Shown piece after piece: positions 1-5,718 of a DNA stretch of 7,814 nt (position 1 is the stretch's first letter; every line of letters begins with the position of its first letter). The DNA is taken from NCBI GenBank assembly GCA_003662715.1, contig QMYO01000066.1, forward strand, positions 1 to 7,814, in the 5' to 3' direction. Source of the stretch: Candidatus Bathyarchaeota archaeon (GTDB taxonomy: Archaea > Thermoproteota > Bathyarchaeia > Bathyarchaeales > Bathyarchaeaceae). The notes under the pieces are model-generated. The model ran no database searches. It had not been told where the DNA came from and was given only the letters and a program-made list of their open reading frames with translations. The translations under genes and the position numbers were made by a program.

Positions 1-191
1 CACTCAACATCTCATGGGGACTTAGTGCAATGTGGTACTTCCTATGGGGCCCTTATCTATGTCCTGGAGGAAATCTTACAATAGGAATACTAATAACTCT
101 TATTCCAATGATATTTGGTGCGCGCACCACTAGACAAGACATAGAAAAAACATTGGAAAACTACGTTAAAAAAGTCGAGAAAAGACCTTAA
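1..191 (+). CDS. C-terminal fragment of an integral membrane protein (partial)
   Basis: The reading frame that starts at base 3 is open from the window edge to a TAA at 189-191 and gives 62 residues; the start lies outside the window. The first ~40 residues are hydrophobic and Trp/Gly-rich (ISWGLSAMWYFLWGPYL, then a second hydrophobic stretch, LTIGILITLIPMIFGA). A charged, probably cytoplasmic tail of about 22 residues, rich in Lys, Arg and Glu, follows. This layout of two closing membrane segments and a basic/acidic tail resembles the end of a secondary transporter; sodium:solute symporters end in a similar way. The fragment is too short to name the family. It converges on the leftward operon that ends at 325 and is unlikely to belong to that operon. 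Confidence 0.6.
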   Translation, partial: LNISWGLSAMWYFLWGPYLCPGGNLTIGILITLIPMIFGARTTRQDIEKTLENYVKKVEKRP

Positions 192-215
192 TAGAATAAT
201 TAAGTTCAACAAACT

Positions 216-233
216 GAAATCTAATTTGATTTC
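216..233. repeat. Inverted repeat between convergent genes
   Basis: GAAATC (216-221) and GATTTC (228-233) are perfect inverted complements around a 6-base AT-only loop. The hairpin sits in the convergent intergenic region and could help end either transcript or protect an RNA 3' end. The stem is AT-rich and short, so a chance occurrence is quite possible. Confidence 0.25.
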
Positions 234-272
234 CTTTCCGTATTACTTATCTACTCAAACACGATAATATTA

Positions 273-303
273 TTAGTAGTTGACTAACCGCAAGGTCTTT
301 TTT
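273..303 (+). terminator. Hairpin plus T-tract after the first gene
   Basis: A 5-bp inverted repeat, TTAGT (273-277) and ACTAA (283-287) around a 5-base loop, is followed by a run of six T (298-303) and another of four T (306-309). It lies about 80-110 bases after the stop at 191. Archaeal termination depends mainly on the U-tract, so the T run is the stronger part of the evidence. The 133-base interval between the convergent genes holds no credible ORF. Confidence 0.4.
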
Positions 304-324
304 ACTTTTACAGTAAAGAAATTT

Positions 325-1458
325 TTAGTAAGTCAATTTTATTGGATATTTTCCATATTTTCTTGCAGCTTTAATCATTGTATCGATGTTTTTTGGAGGT
401 ACGTCTTTTAAAACAGGAGAACCTGTCCCCAGAACAAATCCGCCATTAGGTGCAAGTTTTAAAATCATCTTTTTAACTTCCTCTTCTACCTTAATTGGCT
501 TATCCCTTAAAGTTCTTATTGTGTCGAAGTTTCCAAAAAGACAAATTTTCCCTTTTACTAATTCTCTTATATGTACAATATCTATTCTAATTTTCTTTTT
601 ATCTTCCTCAAATGCTAATGCGTCAACTGGTATGGAAATTATTCTCTCAATTATGGGCATAGGATCTCCACAGAAATATAGAATAGTTTTTGCACCCAGT
701 TTTTTTATCTCTTCAACAAGCATTTTTTCATAAGGTAAAGCAAGTTCTACGAAGTGTTTTGGAGAAATGGTATCTGAACCAGCGAAAACCTCTTCTATCC
801 AGAATGCTTCAGCTCCAACTTCTAATAGTGCCTTAGCTTGTTCCACATACTGTTTCACAGAAATTTCTGAAAGCCTTTTAATTAGGGTTGGATTTTTAAG
901 AACACATTTTAGTCCTTCAGTAAAACCAAGCCTACAGATGACGTCGCCAAAGGGCGCACCTAATATACCCGTTACTAGGGCTTGTTTTCCCGCTTTTTCC
1001 GAAATTATTTTTGTAACTTCTCCACATCCCTTTTTTAATATTGTTTGGTGGTCTTCAAGTTCCGATTCCCATTTCTCAACGGCATTTTCTGGGGTTAAAT
1101 CTCCCATCCTATATATAGGTGTTCCATCTTTCGGCAAAATTATGGGGTCTTCCATCCCTTTTTCATCGATTATTACATAGAAATCACCTTTATCAATTAT
1201 TTTCTTATTTTTCAACCAATCTTTAGGGTACCATAAGCCCGTTAAAATCCAATTGTATCTATGTCGTTGCCAAGCATTTAAAAGAACTTTTGCCTTCAAT
1301 TCTGGCGTACCCAAAAAAAAATCCGATATTTTTAAATTACACAGCTTTGGAGCATAATTGGAAAGTATATATGGCGCTACGGGTACATAATTTGGTTCTT
1401 CCAAGTTCAATGCGGCCAGCATATCCTTTTTTAAATCAAGATTTAACAGATTTTCCAC
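325..1458 (-). CDS. URO-D / corrinoid methyltransferase (MtaA-like) family protein
   Basis: This protein of about 377 residues has the fold signature of the uroporphyrinogen decarboxylase superfamily. It has an N-terminal LAALNLEEPNYVPVAP segment (15-30), as in MtaA/CmuA-type proteins. Further on come ISPKHFVELALPY (231-243), a YFCGD motif (261-265) and a closing GGFVLGTGSPV...VPPKNI region (339-358). The N-terminal substrate arginine motif of true heme-pathway HemE is absent, so heme synthesis is unlikely. Methyltransferase members bind zinc through His-x-Cys plus a later Cys. Here the His position is Tyr261, Cys263 is kept, and the later Cys appears replaced in GTGSP (344-348), so ordinary zinc-dependent methyl transfer is doubtful. 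It is the last gene of the leftward operon, 17 bases after the preceding stop. The first possible start is GTG at 1458, but the ribosome site overlaps it, so the true start may be CTG at 1449 or ATG at 1422. The substrate is unknown. Confidence 0.85.
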   Translation of the reverse strand: MENLLNLDLKKDMLAALNLEEPNYVPVAPYILSNYAPKLCNLKISDFFLGTPELKAKVLLNAWQRHRYNWILTGLWYPKDWLKNKKIIDKGDFYVIIDEKGMEDPIILPKDGTPIYRMGDLTPENAVEKWESELEDHQTILKKGCGEVTKIISEKAGKQALVTGILGAPFGDVICRLGFTEGLKCVLKNPTLIKRLSEISVKQYVEQAKALLEVGAEAFWIEEVFAGSDTISPKHFVELALPYEKMLVEEIKKLGAKTILYFCGDPMPIIERIISIPVDALAFEEDKKKIRIDIVHIRELVKGKICLFGNFDTIRTLRDKPIKVEEEVKKMILKLAPNGGFVLGTGSPVLKDVPPKNIDTMIKAARKYGKYPIKLTY

Positions 1459-1463
1459 CTCCC
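1456..1463 (-). promoter_or_regulatory. Ribosome binding site overlapping the first GTG of the URO-D-like gene
   Basis: On the minus strand GGGAGGTG occupies 1463-1456 and its last three bases are the GTG at 1458. A ribosome site cannot easily serve a start codon inside itself. Six bases after it, in frame, is CTG (1449-1447), at ideal spacing; the next ATG is at 1422. Family N-termini usually begin a few residues before the LAALN motif, which fits the CTG position better than the GTG. Confidence 0.6.
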
Positions 1464-1475
1464 AAGTGAAACTAA

Positions 1476-2447
1476 TTATGCGTAAAGATGGCAGGCCACG
1501 AAATGATCTTTTTTAACTTCTATAAGTTTTGGGGACGTAGTTTTACATTTTTCAAAGGCATGCATACACCTTGGATGAAATCTACAGCCACTAGGAGGAT
1601 TAATGGGTGATGGCACCGTTCCAGGCAAAATTATTCTTTCTCTTCTTACAGTTGGATCAGGTATTGGAATAGATGAAATTAAAGCCTTCGTGTATGGGTG
1701 AAGCGGATCTTTAAATAAATCTCGTGATTTAGCTGTTTCTACGATTTTTCCAAGATACATGACCATTATTCTATCGCACATATAATTTATAACACTTAGA
1801 TCATGAGAAATAAACAAGCAGGTTAAATTAAACTTTCTTTTTAAATCTTTCAAGAGATTAAGTATTCCTGCTCTAATAGACACATCTAAAGAAGCTACAG
1901 GCTCATCCGCTATAATGAAGCGTGGATTTGTACTTAAAGCCCTTGCAATAGCTATTCTTTGCTGCTGACCTCCACTAAACTCATGCGGATACCTATACAT
2001 ATGGTAGGGGGAAAGACCTACCATTTCTAAAAGTTCCTTTATCCTTTCTTTCTTTTGTCGCCCCCTAGCTATACGATGAAATTCAATAGGTTCACCTATG
2101 ATATCTGCTACGGTCATTCTAGGATTAAGTGAAGAAAAGGGGTCTTGAAATATAATTGACATTTCCTTTCTAATGTTTCTTAACTGTTTCTTACTCATTT
2201 TAATTAGGTTATGGCCATCGTAAATTACTTCCCCAGATGTCGGTTTTGTAAGCATCAAAATGCATCGTGCCAATGTTGTTTTTCCGCAGCCACTTTCCCC
2301 AACAACGCCAACAGTTTCACCCCTCGTTACATAAAAACTAACATCGTCAACAGCATGTACATAACCAACTGTTCTCAAAAAGACTCCTCCTCTCACTGGA
2401 AAATATTTTTTAAGAGATTTGACTTCAAGAAGTACGTCATTTGACAC
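1476..2447 (-). CDS. dppF: Peptide-type ABC importer ATP-binding subunit, DppF/OppF-like
   Basis: This cytoplasmic ATPase subunit powers an Opp/Dpp-family importer. With the start at 2447 it has 323 residues, usual for the family. Visible in order are Walker A GESGCGKTT (50-58), Q-loop FQDPFSSLNP (Gln101), signature SGGQQQR (158-164), Walker B IIADEP with catalytic Glu182, and switch His215 in ISHD. All catalytic residues are present. The C-terminal oligopeptide/dipeptide extension carries four cysteines at 288, 294, 301 and 319. This set binds a [4Fe-4S] cluster in characterised Opp/Dpp ATPases. A GTG at 2456 is in frame but lies inside the ribosome site AGGTGA; the GTG at 2447, five bases after that site, is the better start. 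It lies 16 bases after the DppD-like stop and should form a heterodimer with that protein. The DppF assignment, rather than DppD, rests on order and on the N-terminal KKYFPVRGG segment. Confidence 0.93.
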   Translation of the reverse strand: MSNDVLLEVKSLKKYFPVRGGVFLRTVGYVHAVDDVSFYVTRGETVGVVGESGCGKTTLARCILMLTKPTSGEVIYDGHNLIKMSKKQLRNIRKEMSIIFQDPFSSLNPRMTVADIIGEPIEFHRIARGRQKKERIKELLEMVGLSPYHMYRYPHEFSGGQQQRIAIARALSTNPRFIIADEPVASLDVSIRAGILNLLKDLKRKFNLTCLFISHDLSVINYMCDRIMVMYLGKIVETAKSRDLFKDPLHPYTKALISSIPIPDPTVRRERIILPGTVPSPINPPSGCRFHPRCMHAFEKCKTTSPKLIEVKKDHFVACHLYA

Positions 2448-2452
2448 TTTAC

Positions 2453-2458
2453 TCACCT
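2453..2458 (-). promoter_or_regulatory. Ribosome binding site of the DppF-like gene
   Basis: AGGTGA on the minus strand (2458-2453) overlaps an upstream in-frame GTG at 2456. It lies five bases before a second in-frame GTG at 2447, which it should serve. It sits in the short gap after the TAA at 2466-2464, so translation of the two ATPases is probably coupled. Confidence 0.6.
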
Positions 2459-2463
2459 ACACA

Positions 2464-3447
2464 TTAAAATTTACCTTTTTCGAACAGATGACAGTAAACA
2501 AAATGATTTTTTTCGACCTCGAATTTAGAAGGCTTCTTCTCTTTACATACTTTCATGAAATACTTACATCTTGGATGAAATCTACAGCCACTGGGAGGAT
2601 TAATTAATGACGGCACTGTTCCAGGTATACCTTCAAGTTTTTGCTCTTCCACATCAATTCTGGGAACAGATTGTAAAAGAGCCTTTGTATATGGATGCAA
2701 TGGATTCTTAAATACTGCAATGATATCTCCATACTCAACTATCTTACCCGCATACATGACTGCAACCTTGTCGCAGAGCTCAGCTACAACACCCATGTTA
2801 TGTGTTATAAGTAAAATAGATGACTTAAATTCCTTTTGAAGATTTTTCATCAACTCTAGTATTTGTGCTTGAATTGTTACATCTAAAGAGGTTGTAGGTT
2901 CATCTGCTATAAGTAGATCAGGGCGGCATGAAAGAGCCATAGCTATCATTACACGTTGCTGCATACCACCACTAAGTTCATGTGGAAAAAGTTCAAATTG
3001 TCTCTCTGGGTCGGAAAAACCCACCTTTTCTAAAATATTTATAACCCTTTCCCTTATTTCTTCGTTTTTGCTTATTTTTTGATGCAATTTTACAGCTTCA
3101 GCTATTTGATAGCCAATTTTAAAAACAGGATTCAAAGATGTCTGAGGATTCTGAAAAATAATTGAAATTCTTCCACCCCTAATTTTTCTCATTTCATCCT
3201 CATTCAAAGTAAGTAAGTTAATACCATCAAAAATAATTTCACCCGAAACAATTTTCCCCGGATAAGGAATTAATCTTAGAATACTAAGGGCAACAGTGCT
3301 TTTACCGCACCCACTTTCACCTACAAGACCTACAATTTCAGATCTATTTACGTCCAAGTCAATATAATCTACTGCTCTCACAACACCGTCCTCTGTAAAA
3401 AAATAGGTTTTAAGTCCTCTAATTGATAAGAGTGGTGAGCTAGACAT
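2464..3447 (-). CDS. dppD: Peptide-type ABC importer ATP-binding subunit, DppD/OppD-like
   Basis: This is the first gene of the leftward operon and encodes the second ATPase of the importer, 327 residues. Motifs in order are Walker A GESGCGKS (43-50), Q-loop FQNPQTSLNP (Gln99), signature LSGGMQQR (158-165), Walker B DLLIADE with Glu183, and His216 in LITHN. Every residue needed for ATP hydrolysis is present. The C-terminal extension has cysteines at 288, 294, 301 and 319, the same positions as in the partner ATPase, so both subunits may carry an iron-sulfur cluster. The start is ATG at 3447, with an AGAGATGAT ribosome site five bases upstream (3461-3453 on the minus strand). Transcription should start in the divergent region shared with the permease genes. 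The N-terminal KTYFFTEDGVVRAVDYIDLDV segment matches DppD/OppD proteins. Confidence 0.94.
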   Translation of the reverse strand: MSSSPLLSIRGLKTYFFTEDGVVRAVDYIDLDVNRSEIVGLVGESGCGKSTVALSILRLIPYPGKIVSGEIIFDGINLLTLNEDEMRKIRGGRISIIFQNPQTSLNPVFKIGYQIAEAVKLHQKISKNEEIRERVINILEKVGFSDPERQFELFPHELSGGMQQRVMIAMALSCRPDLLIADEPTTSLDVTIQAQILELMKNLQKEFKSSILLITHNMGVVAELCDKVAVMYAGKIVEYGDIIAVFKNPLHPYTKALLQSVPRIDVEEQKLEGIPGTVPSLINPPSGCRFHPRCKYFMKVCKEKKPSKFEVEKNHFVYCHLFEKGKF

Positions 3448-3524
3448 ACATTATCATCTCTCTTTAAAGTTAAATATTTAAATTTGCAGCTTTAATATGG
3501 CAGAACATCTCTAAAACGAAAAAA

Positions 3525-3533
3525 TTTATAAAA
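3525..3533. promoter_or_regulatory. TATA box, TTTATAAAA, usable in both directions
   Basis: TTTATAAA (3525-3532) is its own reverse complement. On the plus strand it follows a purine-rich CGAAAAAA, a plausible TFB-recognition element. It predicts transcription starting near 3553-3558, giving a leader of about 45 bases before the ATG at 3600. On the minus strand it lies about 78 bases before the ATG at 3447, leaving a leader of about 50 bases. Confidence 0.6.
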
Positions 3534-3583
3534 GTTTTGCCTATCGTAAAGAGTTTAGAGCAAGTACTTAAATTAAACTATTC

Positions 3584-3591
3584 AGAGGATG
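3584..3591 (+). promoter_or_regulatory. Ribosome binding site of the DppB-like gene
   Basis: AGAGGATG ends eight bases before the ATG at 3600. An earlier in-frame TTG at 3537 lies only a few bases after the TATA box, upstream of the predicted transcription start, so it cannot be the start of this promoter's message. Confidence 0.5.
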
Positions 3592-3599
3592 CGAGTCAG

Positions 3600-4574
3600 A
3601 TGGGTTTAAGAAGTTACATTATACGCAGATTAATTATGTTTTTCCCAATTTTCTTAGTCTCGAGCGCAATAGTCTTCTCTTTGATGCATCTTGCGCCAGG
3701 AGATCCCGTTGAACTCATGTTTAGAGGGGCGGGAAAACCAACAAACCCACAAATAATCGAAGAAATAAGAGAAAGACTTGGTTTGGATAGACCTCTTCAT
3801 GAACAATATTTCATTTGGATTATTAATTTCTTAAAGGGGGATTTAGGCTACTCTTACCTAAACAATAGACCTGTATCTCAACTTATCATTGAACGAATTT
3901 GGTTAACTGTGGAATTGGTACTCCTCTCAGAAATATTAGCCCTTGCAATAGGAATACTCCTAGGGGTAACTGCAGCAATAAAGAAAAACACAAAAATAGA
4001 TGCTCTTCTCACTACAACATCACTTTTTGGATACTGCATGCCAAGCTTTTGGTTTGGTATAATGCTTATACTCATATTTGCCGTAAAACTCAGACTTTTC
4101 CCAACCTTCGGTGCTGTAACACCAGGTGCGACATTAGATTTTTGGGGTAAAATTATTGATAACTTGAGGCATCTTTTCCTGCCATTGATGACCCTTACAA
4201 TTGGTATGGCTGCTTGGTACGTTAGATTAGTTAGATCTTCGATGCTTGATGTTTTAAACATGGACTATATAAAAACTGCAAGAGCAAAAGGTCTGAAAGA
4301 AAAAGTAGTGATTTATAAACATGCTTTAAGAAATGCCTTGCTTCCAGTTGTAACCAGTTTTGGTTTATCCTTAGGATTTGTTCTTGGTGGTGCTGTTGTT
4401 ATTGAAACTATTTTTTCATGGCCGGGTTTAGGATGGCTAATAGTAAAATCAGCATTAGCAAGAGATTATCCAGTTATAATGGGTACAAGTATGTTAATAG
4501 TTTTATCGGTTCTTATAGCAAATCTAATAACGGATATAGTCATCGCGTTAATAGATCCTAGAATAAAATATTAA
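3600..4574 (+). CDS. dppB: Peptide-type ABC importer permease, DppB/OppB-like
   Basis: This inner-membrane permease pairs with the DppC-like protein to form the channel. From the ATG at 3600 it has 324 residues and starts with SYIIRRLIMFFPIFLVSSAI, the usual first helix of DppB proteins. PGDPVE (33-38) and the extracytoplasmic loop up to about residue 90 follow; GLDRPLHEQYFIWI and KGDLGYSY are family landmarks. Several further membrane helices come next. The coupling (EAA) loop DYIKTARAKGLKEKVVIYKH (222-241) docks on the ATPases, then come ETIFSWPGLG (269-278) and the typical ending LIDPRIKY. Nothing is missing. The promoter position, the ribosome site and the family N-terminus all support this start over the TTG at 3537. 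The DppC gene follows after 17 bases, so the two are co-transcribed. Confidence 0.95.
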   Translation: MGLRSYIIRRLIMFFPIFLVSSAIVFSLMHLAPGDPVELMFRGAGKPTNPQIIEEIRERLGLDRPLHEQYFIWIINFLKGDLGYSYLNNRPVSQLIIERIWLTVELVLLSEILALAIGILLGVTAAIKKNTKIDALLTTTSLFGYCMPSFWFGIMLILIFAVKLRLFPTFGAVTPGATLDFWGKIIDNLRHLFLPLMTLTIGMAAWYVRLVRSSMLDVLNMDYIKTARAKGLKEKVVIYKHALRNALLPVVTSFGLSLGFVLGGAVVIETIFSWPGLGWLIVKSALARDYPVIMGTSMLIVLSVLIANLITDIVIALIDPRIKY

Positions 4575-4576
4575 CC

Positions 4577-4587
4577 AGAAGGTTGAT
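4577..4587 (+). promoter_or_regulatory. Ribosome binding site of the DppC-like gene
   Basis: AGAAGGTTGAT lies just before the ATG at 4592. An in-frame TTG at 4583 is inside this site, so the ATG is the preferred start. The site falls in the 17-base gap after the DppB-like stop. Confidence 0.5.
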
Positions 4588-4591
4588 TGAT

Positions 4592-5470
4592 ATGAAGCCA
4601 GTTAAAGAGCACGAATATAAAGAGAGAAGAATAGGGCGAATCTACGCTATGTGGAGAAGATTTAAGAGAAATAAAGCTTCAATAGTTGGTGCAATAATAA
4701 CATCAATCGTTGTATTAATCGCAATTTTTGCACCGTTAATTTCCCCTTATAATCCTAAAACATTAAATTATGAGATGAGTTACCATCCACCCTCCAAAGA
4801 GTTTTTACTTGGAACAGATTCCTTGGGAAGAGATATTTTAAGCTGTATTTTCTGGGGTGCGCGTACATCGCTTTTTGTCGCAATTATCGCAGTAACCATT
4901 GAAATTTTAATAGGAATTCTAATCGGTGGAATTTCTGGATACTATGGCGGTATCGTGGACGAAATCTTAATGAGATTCACAGATATAATATTAACGCTGC
5001 CGACCATACTTCTTCTAATAGTTGCTGTTAGCATGTTTAAAGTAAGATCATTAATAGTTATAGCTACTATAATGGGCATCCTTGGATGGCCTTGGATGGC
5101 AAGAATAGTGAGAAGCGAAGTCCTTTCCATAAGAGAACAACCATACGTTGAGGCTGCAAGAGCAATAGGTTTAAACGATTTACTCATAATTCTTCGTCAC
5201 ATTTTGCCAAATGCTATGTCACCCATAATAGTTTTAGCCACCTTAGATGCGGCTTACTACATACTTTATGAGGCAACTCTGAGCTTCCTCGGTTTAGGTG
5301 ATCCTACAGCGATATCTTGGGGAATACTTGTTTCAAGAGGACAAGGAGTTCTGCAAAGAGCATGGTGGATAGCAACCTTTCCAGGCTTGGCTCTCTTCAT
5401 AACCACTCTAGGGCTCAACCTCCTTGGGGATGGTCTCAGAGATGCACTTGACGTTAGATCTAGAATATAA
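4592..5470 (+). CDS. dppC: Peptide-type ABC importer permease, DppC/OppC-like
   Basis: This is the second channel subunit, 292 residues from the ATG at 4592. A cytoplasmic N-terminus rich in Lys and Arg, with the RRFKRNKAS motif before the first helix, is typical of DppC. The first helix ends in APLISPYNP. LGTDSLGRD (73-81) is the hallmark of the family. Then come helices with GYYGG and DIILTLPTILLLI, and the coupling loop YVEAARAIGLNDLLIILRH (185-203), which contacts the ATPases. LSFLGLG (230-236) and GDGLRDALD (279-287) close the protein. It is complete and intact. It ends the permease transcript: a T run follows at 5485, and the binding-protein gene begins 248 bases later with its own promoter. 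Confidence 0.95.
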   Translation: MKPVKEHEYKERRIGRIYAMWRRFKRNKASIVGAIITSIVVLIAIFAPLISPYNPKTLNYEMSYHPPSKEFLLGTDSLGRDILSCIFWGARTSLFVAIIAVTIEILIGILIGGISGYYGGIVDEILMRFTDIILTLPTILLLIVAVSMFKVRSLIVIATIMGILGWPWMARIVRSEVLSIREQPYVEAARAIGLNDLLIILRHILPNAMSPIIVLATLDAAYYILYEATLSFLGLGDPTAISWGILVSRGQGVLQRAWWIATFPGLALFITTLGLNLLGDGLRDALDVRSRI

Positions 5471-5484
5471 ATCAAATTTAGACC

Positions 5485-5489
5485 TTTTT
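5485..5489 (+). terminator. T-tract after the DppC-like gene
   Basis: A run of five T, preceded by CC, begins 14 bases after the stop of the second permease. No stable hairpin is obvious, but archaeal RNA polymerase can stop at T-tracts alone. Partial read-through into the binding-protein gene is possible. Confidence 0.3.
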
Positions 5490-5640
5490 CAATCCTTATG
5501 GGAGATTAGTGAGCCGCCTTGTGAAACGATAATATGATCATAGACGCGTGTATGCCATCTGAATTAAAGAGAACAATCAAATGAAGGAATAAACGTAAAG
5601 CCTGTCCTAAAAACTGAAGTAGTTTGCTGAATGAAGTTTA
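5490..5640. other. Spacer without a recognisable gene
   Basis: These ~150 bases between the permease terminator and the binding-protein promoter hold only very short open frames on either strand (the longest from an ATG is about 16 codons). Positions 5501-5560 are visibly richer in G and C (about 45 percent by hand count) than the neighbouring spacers. I see no tRNA-like fold or repeat. It could be a worn remnant of an inserted sequence or a longer regulatory leader; neither can be shown here. Confidence 0.3.
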
Positions 5641-5662
5641 AACATAACATTTATATTATGTT
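5641..5662 (+). promoter_or_regulatory. Binding-protein promoter with a TATA box inside an inverted repeat
   Basis: A perfect 7-bp inverted repeat, AACATAA (5641-5647) and TTATGTT (5656-5662), encloses a TATA-like box TTTATATTA (5650-5658). Transcription would start near 5680, giving a leader of about 40 bases before the ATG at 5719. A dyad around the TATA box is where an archaeal repressor would compete with TBP, so this is a candidate operator. The AT-rich composition lowers its significance. Confidence 0.5.
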
Positions 5663-5704
5663 ATTGAAAAAATATTATGCTTAATCTAAATATCAGAGGA
5701 AAAT

Positions 5705-5712
5705 GGGGAGTG
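5705..5712 (+). promoter_or_regulatory. Ribosome binding site of the solute-binding protein gene
   Basis: GGGGAGTG lies six bases before the ATG at 5719. The earlier in-frame ATG at 5677 lies at about the predicted transcription start and would put 14 non-signal residues before the signal peptide, so 5719 is the preferred start. Confidence 0.6.
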
Positions 5713-5718
5713 GAAGTG

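Larger units (their letters stand above)
3448..3599. promoter_or_regulatory. Divergent promoter region between the two transporter operons
   Basis: This 152-base stretch separates the leftward ATPase operon from the rightward permease operon. It is AT-rich and contains one strong archaeal TATA box (3525-3533) and a second AT-rich TATA-like stretch around 3469-3486. That second stretch could serve the leftward operon but would leave almost no 5' leader. Several short self-complementary motifs, such as CTTTAAAG at 3462-3469, lie between them and could bind a regulator; none matches an operator I can name. Confidence 0.6.

Noticed and set aside
386..1180. Two rightward open frames of 115 and 137 codons within the URO-D-like gene
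   Set aside because: They lie opposite a gene with clear family motifs, lack ribosome sites, and are rich in Ser, Phe and Pro as expected from antisense reading.
3537..3599. TTG at 3537 as the start of the DppB-like permease, adding 21 residues
   Set aside because: It lies four bases after the TATA box, upstream of the predicted transcription start. The extra residues are not part of the family, and a ribosome site precedes the ATG at 3600.
5534..5583. Short ORF of about 16 codons in the spacer before the binding protein
   Set aside because: It is too short, has no convincing ribosome site and shows no recognisable sequence.
5581..5632. Possible insertion-sequence end around the CCTGTCCTAAAAACTGAAG stretch
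   Set aside because: No inverted partner, target-site duplication or transposase reading frame is visible in the window.
5677..5718. ATG at 5677 as the start of the binding protein
   Set aside because: It would put 14 non-hydrophobic residues before the signal peptide and lies at about the predicted transcription start. The ATG at 5719 has a GGAG-type ribosome site.
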